From Campylobacter mucosalis (lineage in GTDB: Bacteria; Campylobacterota; Campylobacteria; Campylobacterales; Campylobacteraceae): DNA of 64,000 nt. This document shows positions 55,427-64,000 of the stretch, piece by piece. Below the pieces are notes generated by a model. That model was given only the letters and a program-made list of their open reading frames with translations. It was not told the DNA's origin and ran no database searches. The position numbers and the translations under genes are program-made. Location of the stretch: positions 248,001 through 312,000 of the forward strand of contig NZ_CP053831.1 of the NCBI RefSeq assembly GCF_013372205.1, in the 5' to 3' direction. The number at the start of each line of letters is the position of its first letter. Position 1 is the stretch's first letter.

Positions 55427-56758
55427 ATGAAAATTTCAGTTGTTGGCACTGGTTACGTTGGTTTAGTAAGCGGTGCCTGTTTTGCAAAAATGGGCAATGA
55501 AGTAACCTGCATTGATATTGATAAAAATAAGATAGAACGCCTAAAAAACGGCGAAATCCCAATCTATGAGCCAGGACTTAGCGAGATTGTAAAAGAGTGC
55601 GTGGCAAACGGCACTTTAAAATTTAGCACCGATTTAAAGGACGGCTTAAATGCAAAAGCCCTATTTATCGCTGTTGGCACACCAATGGGAGCGGACGGAC
55701 AGGCTGATTTAAGATATGTTTTAGATGTTGCAAAAAGTATAGGAGAAAACTTAGAAAATCCCCTAATTATCGTAGATAAATCAACGGTGCCAGTTGGCAC
55801 AGCTGATAAGGTAAGCGAGGTCATTGCAAACGAGCTAAAAAAGCGAAATTTACAGATTAATTTTGAAGTGGTTTCAAACCCAGAGTTTTTAAAAGAGGGT
55901 GCGGCTGTGGAGGACTTTTTAAAGCCAGATAGGGTGGTTATCGGAGCAAGAAGCGAGTGGGGATTTGGCGTTATGCGTGAGCTTTACTCGCCGTTTATGA
56001 AAAATCACGATAGGCTAATTTGTATGGATGTCCGCTCAGCTGAGATGACAAAATACGCTGCAAATTCAATGTTAGCGACTAAAATTAGTTTTATAAACGA
56101 AATGGCAAATATCTGCGAGCTTGTGGGAGCTGATATAAATTTAGTGCGTAAGGGCATAGGTAGCGACTCGCGTATTGGTTATAGCTTTATTTATCCGGGT
56201 TGTGGATATGGCGGTAGTTGCTTTCCAAAAGACGTTGAAGCGCTCATTTACACCGCTAAGCAAAACGGCTTTGAGCCTAGCATTTTAAATGCCGTTGAGA
56301 GTAGAAACAAGGCTCAAAAAAGGGTGCTTTTTGATAAAATTTACCGCTTTTTTAGTGGCGATTTAAATGGCAAAACTATAGCACTTTGGGGACTTGCGTT
56401 TAAGCCAAATACTGATGATATGAGAGAGGCTAGCTCGCTTACTTTAATAAATTTATTGCAAAACGCAGGTGCAAACGTGGTTGCTTACGATCCAAAGGCA
56501 GTTAGCGAGGCTAAAAAATATCTACCAAACAGCGACGTAAAATATGCAAAAAATAAGTATGACGCTCTAAATAACGCCGATGCTTTGGCGTTAGTAACCG
56601 AATGGAGTGAGTTTAGGTCGCCTGATTTTTTAGAGATAAAACAGCGTCTTAAAAATGCCGTGATTTTTGATGGCAGAAATCAATATGACGCTAAAATTTT
56701 AAGCGAATATGGGTTTAAGTATTATCAAATTGGTGTGAGAGAAAATGGCGAATTTTAA
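55427..56758 (+). CDS. ugd: UDP-glucose 6-dehydrogenase
   Basis: A 443-residue enzyme oxidising UDP-glucose to UDP-glucuronate with two NAD+. It opens with MKISVVGTGYVGLVSG. Other landmarks are VGTPMGADGQADL, VDKSTVPVGTADKV, NPEFLKEGAAVEDFLKPDR, KYAANSMLATKISFINE, and the catalytic cysteine in GCGYGGSCFPKD. I start it at 55427, after AAAAAGGA; an upstream in-frame start at 55367 falls inside the intergenic repeat and is rejected. It supplies the GlcA epimerase encoded three genes earlier. Confidence 0.92.
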   Translation: MKISVVGTGYVGLVSGACFAKMGNEVTCIDIDKNKIERLKNGEIPIYEPGLSEIVKECVANGTLKFSTDLKDGLNAKALFIAVGTPMGADGQADLRYVLDVAKSIGENLENPLIIVDKSTVPVGTADKVSEVIANELKKRNLQINFEVVSNPEFLKEGAAVEDFLKPDRVVIGARSEWGFGVMRELYSPFMKNHDRLICMDVRSAEMTKYAANSMLATKISFINEMANICELVGADINLVRKGIGSDSRIGYSFIYPGCGYGGSCFPKDVEALIYTAKQNGFEPSILNAVESRNKAQKRVLFDKIYRFFSGDLNGKTIALWGLAFKPNTDDMREASSLTLINLLQNAGANVVAYDPKAVSEAKKYLPNSDVKYAKNKYDALNNADALALVTEWSEFRSPDFLEIKQRLKNAVIFDGRNQYDAKILSEYGFKYYQIGVRENGEF

Positions 56759-56784
56759 AAACGCCAAAAAATAAAATTTTAAAA

Positions 56785-57005
56785 GGCAAAGTGTCACACA
56801 GTGAAACTAGCTGTGAAATTTAGTAAAATTTAAAAACAAAGGCGAAGTATTGTGAGTTTAGACAAGGCGAAGGGGCAATTTAAAGCGGAGCGTATTATTT
56901 AATACGTGAGCGAAGGCAGATTAAAACGCTATAAATTAGCGTTTTAAGCCGTAGTGAAAAGTGGTTAATACAACGCAGTATCAGCTCACAAGACAGGCCA
57001 AATTT
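56785..57005 (+). repeat. GCGAAG-rich intergenic repeat, unit 2
   Basis: Close copy of unit 1 in the same orientation and order (GGCAAAGTGTC, AAGGCGAAGTATTGTGA, GCGTATTATTTAATACG, AAACGCTA-TAAAT-TAGCGTTT, GTGGTTAATACAAC, CACAAGACAGGCC). Compensating differences in the hairpin loop leave the stem intact. It follows ugd. Confidence 0.8.
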
Positions 57006-57028
57006 TAAGCAAAATAAAAATATAAAAA

Positions 57029-57289
57029 GGCGAAGTGTCGCACAGCAGGACAAGACAGACAAGCAAACGCAAGGGAGCTACCATTTAGGTAGTGACCGAA
57101 GCGTGAAGCGAAGTCTAACGAAGTAATGCGAAGCGAAACGAGCCATGAATTTTAGTGAATTTAAAAATAAAGGCAAAGTATTGCAAAGCTAGGCTAGGCG
57201 GATTTGAAATTTAGCGACCGAGCGTATGAACTATACGTGAGAGAGCGAAATTTCAAATACAACGAAGCATAGCAAAGCAAGACAAGCCG
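57029..57289 (+). repeat. GCGAAG-rich intergenic repeat, unit 3 (diverged)
   Basis: Starts GGCGAAGTGTCGCACAG and ends GACAAGCC like the others. The centre differs: CTACCATTTAGGTAG, GAAGCGTGAAGCGAAGTC, GCGTATGAACTATACGTG and a long pairing of GATTTGAAATTT with AAATTTCAAATAC around the GCGTAT palindrome. It ends 14 bases before the next gene, so it forms that gene's leader. Confidence 0.7.
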
Positions 57290-57303
57290 TGCAAAGGATT
57301 AGA

Positions 57304-58536
57304 ATGAAAATTGGTATTATCGGGTTAGGTTATGTCGGCTTGCCCCTGGCAGCCGCATTTAGTGCAAAATACGAAGTAGTAGGCTTTGATATAAACAAAG
57401 CAAGGATAGATGAGCTTGTTAGCGGATTTGACCGCACATTAGAGCTTGATAAGACGCAAATGCAAACAGCTTTGCAAAACGGCATAAAATTTAGCCTAAA
57501 TTTAGACGACATTAAAGACTGCAATTTTTACATTGTAACCGTGCCAACGCCGATTGATAAAAACAATCGCCCAGATCTTACACCAGTTATAAAAGCTAGT
57601 CAAAGTGTCGCAAAAGTGCTAAAAAAGGGCGATATCGTGGTTTATGAAAGCACTGTTTATCCGGGCGTTACAGAAGAGATTTGTGTGCCGATTTTAGAGC
57701 AAAGTGGGCTGAAATTTAACATTGATTTTTTCTGCGGATACTCACCAGAGCGGATAAATCCGGGCGATAAAGAGCATACCGTGACAAAAATACGCAAAAT
57801 CACAAGTGGCTCAACGCCAAAAATTGCTGATAAAGTAGATGAAATTTATAGCTCAGTAATCACAGCAGGGACGTATAAGGCTAGTTCTATCAAGGTTGCT
57901 GAGGCTGCAAAGGTCATTGAAAACACGCAAAGAGATATAAATATCGCATTTATGAACGAACTTGCGATGATTTTTGAGCGTCTTGGCATTGACACGAGCG
58001 AGGTTTTAGCAGCGGCAGCGACAAAGTGGAATTTCTTAAATTTTCGCCCAGGGCTTGTTGGTGGACACTGCATCGGCGTTGATCCATACTACCTAACTCA
58101 CAAGGCACAAGAGCTAGGATACCACCCAGAAATTATTCTAGCAGGTCGCAGGATCAATGATAATATGGGCAAATACGTAGCAAGTCAGGTCATAAAACTA
58201 ATGATAAAACGTGGAATTTTAATCAATAAAGCACGTGTTTTAGTCCTTGGTGTTACGTTTAAAGAAAATTGCCCAGATATCCGCAACTCACGCGTTATAG
58301 ACGTTATAAACGAGCTTAAAGATTTTGGCTGTGTAGTTGATGTAAGCGATCCTTGGGCTAGCAGCGATGAGGTAAGGCACGAATACGGCTTTGATTTGGT
58401 GCAAAATTATTTGCTAAAAGACTATGACTGCGTTGTTTTAGCGGTTGCTCACAATGAGTTTAAAACTCTAGATTTAGGCGATTTGCTCGTTTATGATATA
58501 AAAAATATCTATCCAAAAGCAGACGCAAAGCTTTAA
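57304..58536 (+). CDS. UDP-N-acetylhexosamine 6-dehydrogenase (TviB/WbpO-like)
   Basis: A 410-residue nucleotide-sugar dehydrogenase. It opens with [19 protein letters not shown] and has [65 protein letters not shown] and the catalytic cysteine in [13 protein letters not shown]. These match TviB/WbpO-type enzymes that make UDP-GlcNAcA or UDP-GalNAcA, not Ugd. The start at 57304 follows AAAGGA; a start at 57289 lies before that site. Its stop overlaps the flippase ATG by one base. Confidence 0.85.
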   Translation: MKIGIIGLGYVGLPLAAAFSAKYEVVGFDINKARIDELVSGFDRTLELDKTQMQTALQNGIKFSLNLDDIKDCNFYIVTVPTPIDKNNRPDLTPVIKASQSVAKVLKKGDIVVYESTVYPGVTEEICVPILEQSGLKFNIDFFCGYSPERINPGDKEHTVTKIRKITSGSTPKIADKVDEIYSSVITAGTYKASSIKVAEAAKVIENTQRDINIAFMNELAMIFERLGIDTSEVLAAAATKWNFLNFRPGLVGGHCIGVDPYYLTHKAQELGYHPEIILAGRRINDNMGKYVASQVIKLMIKRGILINKARVLVLGVTFKENCPDIRNSRVIDVINELKDFGCVVDVSDPWASSDEVRHEYGFDLVQNYLLKDYDCVVLAVAHNEFKTLDLGDLLVYDIKNIYPKADAKL

Positions 58537-60059
58537 TGGCACTAAATTTAGTAAGTCAAATCATCGTTTTTATGGTATCAATGGGGATAAATTTTATCCT
58601 CACGCCATTTATCTTAAAGAGCCTTGGAAACGAAGCTTACGGCTTTGTAGGGCTTACAAACGCAATCGTAAGCTACGCAGCCGTCATCACACTAGCCATA
58701 AACTCAATGGCAGGTCGCTTTGTCGCCTACGAGTGGCACAGAGGCGATGTGAAAACGGCAAACTGCTACTACTCATCAGTCATCGCTTCAAACGTTTTTT
58801 TTACCATTTTGGTGCTGATTTTAAGCTCGGTTTTTATCCTAAATTTAGAGCTTTTCTTAGATGTGCCAGAGCATTTAAAAGACGATGTTAGGCTTACTTT
58901 TTTGTTTTATTTTTTAAATTTTTGCGTTGGGCTTTTTAACGCAATTTTTAGCGTGGCGATTTTTTTAAAAAACAAGCTTTTTTTACTCTCAATTAGAAAC
59001 GCAATTTCAAGCCTAATTCTAGCCCTGCTTATCTTTTTACTCTTTTTATCATTTCGCCCACTAATTGCTTATATCGCTATTTCGGCACTTGTTGCTTCAA
59101 TTTTTGTGCTATTTAGCACACTTAGGGTAGCTAAGAAGATCACGCCAGAGCTGAAATTTAGCATTAGTAATTTTAGCTTTAATGCCATAAAAACGCTTTT
59201 AAAATCAGGCATTTTTACCAGCTTTAACGCCCTAAACCGCATACTTTTAACCGGTATGGACCTTTTTATCGCAAACGTCTATTTGGGGGCAAATATGACC
59301 GGGATTTTAGCCGTTAGCAAGGCAACACCAATTGTAGCTGAGAGCTTTGTAGCACAAATTAGCGGGATTTTCACGCCAAAATTTATAGAGATTTTTTCAA
59401 AAAATGACACCGCTTTGCTAGTAAAAGAGGCGTTTTTTTCGGTGCGTTTAACGGCGTTTTTAATCATCGCTCCAATTTGCGTTTTTGTCGTATTTGGACG
59501 CGAGTTTTACACACTTTGGCTTAGCTTTAAAGACCAAAGCGAAATAGGGCTAATTTATGAAATTTCAATGATTATACTAGTGCCAATTTTACTAATAAGC
59601 TTTGTTTTCCCGCTTTTTAACATTGATACAGCTACAAATAAATTAATGCGTCCAGCGGTGGCAAATACGATTTTAGGCGTTGGCACGATTTTATCTCAAA
59701 TTGCCGTTTTAAAATTTACTAACTACGGAATTTACGGCATTGTTGTCGTGGGAGTAGTGCTTTACTCGCTTAGAATTTTCATCTTTGATCCGATAAATGC
59801 CGCTTTAAATTTAAACTTAAAACTCAGCACATTTTATCCGCCAATTTTGCGTTGTATTTTCATTTTTAGCGTGATTTTAGGCGTTATGTTTTGTGCTAAA
59901 AATTACGCACAAATAGATATAAAAATTTGGAGTGAGTTTGTGTTTTACTCGCTACTTTTTGCCGTTTTTGGCTATTTTTTATCACTTGTTTTTTTATTTT
60001 CTAAATCAGAGCAATTTGTAGTCATAAATTTCATAAAATCAAAACTAAAAAGGCGTTAA
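58536..60059 (+). CDS. Wzx-type polysaccharide flippase
   Basis: A 507-residue membrane protein with about 12-14 transmembrane helices of the MATE/Wzx (polysaccharide biosynthesis) superfamily. It opens with NLVSQIIVFMVSMGINFILTPFILKSLGNEAYGF, a family-typical first helix pair. Such proteins flip undecaprenyl-linked glycans across the inner membrane. It precedes a run of pgl-like glycosyltransferases, where C. jejuni has the ABC flippase PglK instead. It may serve that glycan or the uronic-acid glycan. Confidence 0.8.
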   Translation: MALNLVSQIIVFMVSMGINFILTPFILKSLGNEAYGFVGLTNAIVSYAAVITLAINSMAGRFVAYEWHRGDVKTANCYYSSVIASNVFFTILVLILSSVFILNLELFLDVPEHLKDDVRLTFLFYFLNFCVGLFNAIFSVAIFLKNKLFLLSIRNAISSLILALLIFLLFLSFRPLIAYIAISALVASIFVLFSTLRVAKKITPELKFSISNFSFNAIKTLLKSGIFTSFNALNRILLTGMDLFIANVYLGANMTGILAVSKATPIVAESFVAQISGIFTPKFIEIFSKNDTALLVKEAFFSVRLTAFLIIAPICVFVVFGREFYTLWLSFKDQSEIGLIYEISMIILVPILLISFVFPLFNIDTATNKLMRPAVANTILGVGTILSQIAVLKFTNYGIYGIVVVGVVLYSLRIFIFDPINAALNLNLKLSTFYPPILRCIFIFSVILGVMFCAKNYAQIDIKIWSEFVFYSLLFAVFGYFLSLVFLFSKSEQFVVINFIKSKLKRR

Positions 60060-60812
60060 ATGCAAGTTTATTTAATCTCATTACAAAAAGATGAGTTAAG
60101 GCGAGAAGCCCTAAAAAATCGCTTTAAAAGCTATGATAATTTTAAAATCATTAACGGCGTTGATGCTAGAGATTTTAGCCTAAATGAGTATTATAAAATC
60201 GCTCTAAAATCCTTTATGAGCTATAAAAGGCTATTAAGTCCGGCTGAGATTGGCTGTGCTTTATCTCACAAAAAGGCTTACGCTGAGTTTTTAAAAAGTG
60301 GCGATGATTTTGGCTTAATCTTTGAAGATGACGTAATTGGCGATGATTTTGGCATTAAAAAGGCGGAAGATTACGCTAAATTAATCCCAAAAGATGCGAT
60401 CTTAATACTTGGCGGACAAGACGGACTTGATGGCAGGTTTAGTGCATTTGGCAAACGCATAAAAGATGAGCTATTTTTGGTTTCAAAACACTCATTTGGC
60501 TCGATTTACAGAGCCGCTTGCTACATTGTAACAAAACAAAGTGCCACCGCTCTTTTAAAAACGCAAGAAAACGCACCTTGCACGGCTGATTTGTGGAGCT
60601 ATCTTTTAAGCAAAGATAACTTAAAAATGTATTTTGCCGATATTTTTGCCCACCCAACCGATTTAAGCACCTCAAATTTAGAAGGCGAAAGACTTGATAG
60701 AACAGCACTTTATAAAATCGGCTTTAAAGAGTATTTGGCGACTTTAAAATTTTTACTTTTTTCAAGGCTTGAGACCGTGTTTTTTGGATATGAACGGATT
60801 TTTAAAAAATGA
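60060..60812 (+). CDS. GT25-family glycosyltransferase
   Basis: A 250-residue LPS-type GT25 enzyme. It has VYLISLQKDELRREALKNRF at the start, INGVDARDF, SPAEIGCALSHKKAYAEFL and the GLIFEDDV donor/metal site. GT25 enzymes usually add galactose or related sugars to LOS. The start directly follows the flippase stop and the end overlaps the PglI-like gene by four bases. Confidence 0.8.
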   Translation: MQVYLISLQKDELRREALKNRFKSYDNFKIINGVDARDFSLNEYYKIALKSFMSYKRLLSPAEIGCALSHKKAYAEFLKSGDDFGLIFEDDVIGDDFGIKKAEDYAKLIPKDAILILGGQDGLDGRFSAFGKRIKDELFLVSKHSFGSIYRAACYIVTKQSATALLKTQENAPCTADLWSYLLSKDNLKMYFADIFAHPTDLSTSNLEGERLDRTALYKIGFKEYLATLKFLLFSRLETVFFGYERIFKK

Positions 60813-61729
60813 AAATTAGCATTTTAATCACAACATTTAACAGAGTTGAACTACTTAAAAAATCCCTAAATTCAGCTTTAAATCAAGACTATGAAAATTT
60901 AGAGATTATTGTTAGCGATGATAACAGCACGGACGATACGAGCGAGTATTTAAAATCCATAACGGATAAAAGGCTAAAAGTTATCACAAACAAAACCCAC
61001 GCACAAAGCCCAAATGGCAATAAAAACAACGCATTTGACGCAGCCACTGGTGATTATGTTTGTCTGCTTGATGATGATGATGAGCTTTATTTAAACGCAA
61101 TTTCAGAGTGCGTGAAATTTATAAAAATGGGCTATAAGTGCGTATTTGCCGATTGTATTTGCGAAGAAAACGGCGTAATAACCAATAAAATTTCAGGCAA
61201 AAATCCGTATAAAATAAGCTGTGAGATGAGTAAAATTGACTATCACTGCGGACGTATTAGCGGTGAGTATTTTAAGCTATTTTCGCGTGAATTTATAGAT
61301 GATTTTAGGTTTGACGAGGCTAGTTTTGGTGGTGAAAATGAGCTTTACATACGTTTTTTTGAAAGTCCCGTTTTTTATCACAAAACACCACTTTATATCT
61401 ACCGCATAAACCGCGCCGATAGTGCCACAAAAAATGCCATAAAACACGCTAAAAAGGTCGCTCACGCTTACATTAAAACCGCAAATTTATGCTATGAGAT
61501 CGCCATAAAACACGAAAGAAAATTCTTAGCTATGCAGTATAAAAACGCAGCCTATTACGCCAAAATTGCTGGATGTTACGCACTTATGTATCGCTGTATC
61601 TTTAAAAGTCTAAGCATAAAATTTAGCAAAGAAGCGTTTATTTTTTTACTGCTTAGCCCTTTGCCAAGTGTGTTTTTGCCGATACTTTCACGCATTAGAG
61701 TTAAAATCAAACAAAAGTTTAAGATATGA
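60809..61729 (+). CDS. PglI-like GT2 glycosyltransferase
   Basis: A 306-residue GT-A enzyme. It opens with ISILITTFNRVELLKKSL, then IIVSDDNSTDDT, SPNGNKNNAFDAATGDYV and LLDDDDEL. Its C-terminal AAYYAKIAGCYALMYRC and IFKSLSIKF match what I remember of C. jejuni PglI, which adds the branching glucose to the N-glycan heptasaccharide. Length is nearly the same (about 309 in C. jejuni). It overlaps both neighbours by four bases. Confidence 0.7.
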   Translation: MKISILITTFNRVELLKKSLNSALNQDYENLEIIVSDDNSTDDTSEYLKSITDKRLKVITNKTHAQSPNGNKNNAFDAATGDYVCLLDDDDELYLNAISECVKFIKMGYKCVFADCICEENGVITNKISGKNPYKISCEMSKIDYHCGRISGEYFKLFSREFIDDFRFDEASFGGENELYIRFFESPVFYHKTPLYIYRINRADSATKNAIKHAKKVAHAYIKTANLCYEIAIKHERKFLAMQYKNAAYYAKIAGCYALMYRCIFKSLSIKFSKEAFIFLLLSPLPSVFLPILSRIRVKIKQKFKI

Positions 61730-62751
61730 AAATTTTACTTATCATCTCAACCCTAAAAAGTGGCGGTGCTGAGCGAGTTTGCACGCTTTTAGCAAGTAAG
61801 CTTTGCAAAACTCACAGCGTTAGTCTAGCCAAATTTGATAAAAACGAACCATTTTATGAGATAAACAGCGGTGTAAATCTTATAAATTTAAACCTAACTA
61901 CGCAAAATTTAGGGCTTTTTGGCAATCTTAAAAAGCGGTTTTTTAAAATTTTTGCCATTAGAAATTTGATTAAAAATAGCGATTTTGACGCTGTCATCTC
62001 ATTTTTAGATAGCACGAATTTTTTGGTTTTATTTAGTGCTTTTGGGCTAAAAACAAAGATAATTATTAGCGAACACACGAGCTTTAATGCACCAAAGCCT
62101 TGGTGGGTAAAGCCCCTAAAAAAGGCACTCTATCCACACGCTCACGCCCTAGCTGTGCTTACAAATGCTGATAAAAATTACTACGATAAATTTGTAAAAA
62201 ACGTTAGTGTAATTTATAATCCAAATTTTAGCAAACCACCTAAATTTGAGCCTAAAAAGCAAAATTTAGTAATCTTTGTAGGTCGCTTAATCCCCTTAAA
62301 AAACTGCCAAATGTTTGTAAAAATCGCTTCGCATTTTAGTGATGATGAGTGCGAATTTATCGTAGCCGGAGACGGGATAGAGCGAAAAAATCTAGAAAAA
62401 ATGGCAAAAAATGTGAAATTTTTAGGTAATGTTAAAGAGATTGACAAACTTTATGAGAGTGCAAAAGTTATCATCTCAACCTCTATTTTTGAGGGGCTTG
62501 GCAATACGTTAATTGAAGCTATAAACTATGAAGTTGCTAGAATTTCAACCAAAACAAGCGGTGCTTGTGAGTTAATTACAAACGAATTTGACGGCATTTT
62601 AATTGATGATGAAAAAAGCGGTGTTTTAGCACTTAAAGATATTCTTAAAAACGAGCAAAAAAGACGTGAAATTTGCAAAAATGCAAGGCTAAGGCTTGGC
62701 GAGTTTGAGCTAGAAAAGATAGCAAAAAAATGGGAGGCTCTTATAAAATGA
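61726..62751 (+). CDS. PglH-like GT4 glycosyltransferase
   Basis: A 341-residue GT-B enzyme with LLIISTLKSGGAERVCTLLA at the start, FISFLDSTN-like VISFLDSTNFLVL, IIISEHTSF, IFVGRLIPLKNCQMFVK and FEGLGNTLIEAINYEVARIST. The pattern is that of PglH, the GalNAc polymerase of N-glycan assembly. A second PglH-like gene follows, so specificities may be divided between them. It overlaps both neighbours by four bases. Confidence 0.7.
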   Translation: MKILLIISTLKSGGAERVCTLLASKLCKTHSVSLAKFDKNEPFYEINSGVNLINLNLTTQNLGLFGNLKKRFFKIFAIRNLIKNSDFDAVISFLDSTNFLVLFSAFGLKTKIIISEHTSFNAPKPWWVKPLKKALYPHAHALAVLTNADKNYYDKFVKNVSVIYNPNFSKPPKFEPKKQNLVIFVGRLIPLKNCQMFVKIASHFSDDECEFIVAGDGIERKNLEKMAKNVKFLGNVKEIDKLYESAKVIISTSIFEGLGNTLIEAINYEVARISTKTSGACELITNEFDGILIDDEKSGVLALKDILKNEQKRREICKNARLRLGEFELEKIAKKWEALIK

Positions 62752-63782
62752 AAATGCTTTTTGTCATAGCAGCCCTTAGAAATGGCGGTGCGGAGCGAGT
62801 TTTAAGTGTTGCGGCAAATGAGTTTAGTAAAAAAAACGAAGTTCATATCTTGCTTTTAGAAAATGAAAATTTGGGTTTTTATGAGTTTAATAAAAGTATA
62901 ATTTTTCACAATTTAAACGCAAAAAAAGGCAAAATCGGCAAAATTTTAGCCCTAAGAAACGCTTTTAAAAGCATAAATCCGGGAGTAATTATTAGCTTTA
63001 TTGACTGGACAAATGTCCTTTGCGTGGTGGCAAATTTTGGCTTAAACTACAAACTAATTGCCACCGAACACCACTCGCACGATTACCTAAAAAGCCCCAA
63101 ATTTAGATCTATTAGAGATCTTGCTTACCGCAGAGTTAGTGCATTAAGTGTGTTAAATAAAGCCGATTTAGAGTATTATAAATTTGTAAAAAACTGCGTG
63201 ATTTTACACAATCCGCTATCTTTAAAGCCAAATGAAAACCCCAAAAAACAAAATCTCATTTTAAGCGTAGGCAGGTTAGAGTTTGTAAAGGGTTATGACA
63301 TATTTTTTAAGGCGTTAAGCAAGATTAAAACGCTACTAAATGGCTATGAAATCGCCATTGCAGGTGATGGCAGAGAGCGTGAAAATTTAAAAAAACTAGC
63401 AGATGATTTGGAGCTTGATATTAAGTTTTTAGGTCATCAAACCGATCTTGCCACGCTTTATGAAAGGGCAAAAATTTTTGTGCTTAGCTCACGTAGCGAG
63501 GGCTTTGCAAATGTGCTAATTGAGGCTGCAAATTTTGGCTGTGCTAGGATTTGTAGCGACACAGCAGGAGCAAGAGAGCTGGTTATTAACGGCAAGGACG
63601 CCCTTGTTTTTGAGTGTGAAAACGATGATGAGTTAAGTACGCACCTAGCCACGCTTTTAAATGATGAAAAATTAACACAAACTCTTGGTTTAAACGCAAA
63701 AAAAAGTGTGGCAGATTTTAGCGTGGATAAAATTTTTTTAAAGTGGCAAGAGCTTGTAAATAGCGTAGTAAAGGGCATTTGA
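62748..63782 (+). CDS. Second PglH-like GT4 glycosyltransferase
   Basis: A 344-residue GT-B enzyme, paralogous to the preceding one. It has MLFVIAALRNGGAERVLSVA, VIISFIDWTNVLCVV, LIATEHHSHDYLKSPKFRS, LSVGRLEFVKGYDIFFKAL, and SSRSEGFANVLIEAANFGCARICS. I start it at 62748, overlapping the previous stop as ATGA; an earlier in-frame start at 62730 would lie within that gene. It may add a sugar other than GalNAc. The stop overlaps the next ATG by one base. Confidence 0.7.
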   Translation: MKMLFVIAALRNGGAERVLSVAANEFSKKNEVHILLLENENLGFYEFNKSIIFHNLNAKKGKIGKILALRNAFKSINPGVIISFIDWTNVLCVVANFGLNYKLIATEHHSHDYLKSPKFRSIRDLAYRRVSALSVLNKADLEYYKFVKNCVILHNPLSLKPNENPKKQNLILSVGRLEFVKGYDIFFKALSKIKTLLNGYEIAIAGDGRERENLKKLADDLELDIKFLGHQTDLATLYERAKIFVLSSRSEGFANVLIEAANFGCARICSDTAGARELVINGKDALVFECENDDELSTHLATLLNDEKLTQTLGLNAKKSVADFSVDKIFLKWQELVNSVVKGI

Positions 63783-64000
63783 TGAAAAAATTAGCCGTAT
63801 TTTTATACTCAATGGGTCCGGGCGGGGCTGAGCGAGTTGTATCAAATTTATTGCCGTTTTTAAGCAAAAAATATGAGGTGCATTTGGTGCTTTTAAGTAG
63901 AGTAATCGCCTATGAAATCCCACCAGAAGTAAAACTACATTTTTTAGAAAACTCAGACCCTTATGAGAGCGGTGTTAAAAAGCTATTTCGCCTTGCCTTT
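63782..64000 (+). CDS. pglJ: PglJ-like GT4 glycosyltransferase (5' part)
   Basis: The first 73 residues of a GT-B enzyme that continues beyond the window. The opening KKLAVFLYSMGPGGAERVV, SNLLPFLSKKYEVHLVLL and KLHFLENSDPYES follow the C. jejuni PglJ N-terminus closely as I remember it. PglJ adds the second GalNAc to the lipid-linked N-glycan. The order PglI-, PglH-, PglJ-like resembles the C. jejuni pgl locus with the first two swapped, so PglB (oligosaccharyltransferase) may follow outside the window. Confidence 0.7.
   Translation, partial: MKKLAVFLYSMGPGGAERVVSNLLPFLSKKYEVHLVLLSRVIAYEIPPEVKLHFLENSDPYESGVKKLFRLAF

Overview
The window looks like the chromosome of a Campylobacter species outside the C. 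jejuni/C. coli group. The DNA is AT-rich. Gene neighbourhoods match C. jejuni where I remember them: fliQ-murB beside recA-eno; an MlaA/MlaC/RND trio; waaC-htrB-GT2 next to a PolB-type exonuclease; the small Dba protein before DsbI; and PglI/PglH/PglJ-like glycosyltransferases. Species cannot be named from sequence alone.

Layout. (1) 1-2428, minus strand: molybdate uptake and regulation (ModE-like regulator, ModA, a small TOBE-like protein, partial ModC). (2) 2571-13243, plus strand: housekeeping genes in tight overlapping runs, covering lipid transport (MlaA, MlaC, RND permease), nicotinate phosphoribosyltransferase, MqnD, FliQ, MurB, RecA, enolase, a DivIC/FtsB-like protein and an AMIN-domain protein. 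(3) 13295-13385: tRNA-Ser(GCU), which appears to be the integration site of an island running to about 22.26 kb. The island carries a wrecked integrase, a wrecked AAA ATPase, an intact four-gene SIR2 + ABC-three-component (ABC-3C) conflict system, and an intact AAA/DUF4143 ATPase. (4) 22496-38435: three large autotransporters, each behind a promoter-proximal poly-G tract. They share the signal peptide and about 404 C-terminal residues but have diverged passengers. Copies 1 and 2 lie tail to tail around a seven-gene operon (25191-32808). That operon encodes a periplasmic ammonia-lyase-family protein, a porin, an FccA/UrdA-like flavoprotein, two tetraheme cytochromes c and a two-component system. 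(5) 38559-48621: lipooligosaccharide core and ligase locus. (6) 48684-52230: exonuclease, ICMT-like membrane protein, Dba and DsbI. (7) 52322-64000: nucleotide-sugar enzymes (UDP-GlcA 4-epimerase, GalE, Ugd, a second UDP-sugar dehydrogenase), an exported ATP-dependent DNA ligase, a Wzx-type flippase and a pgl-like glycosyltransferase run that leaves the window. Three copies of a GCGAAG-rich intergenic repeat flank ugd.

How it fits together. The operon in (4) reads as a self-contained anaerobic respiration module. A porin admits an amino acid, an exported lyase-family enzyme would turn it into ammonia and an unsaturated acid such as urocanate, and a periplasmic flavoprotein reduces the acid with menaquinol electrons passed through the two cytochromes. 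A Cache-type sensor kinase would detect a ligand. The twist is that the lyase lacks the Ala-Ser-Gly triad from which this superfamily builds its MIO cofactor, and the sensor keeps the carboxylate-binding side of the amino-acid Cache motif but not the amino-binding aspartate. Regions (5) and (7) together build surface glycans that probably contain uronic acids.
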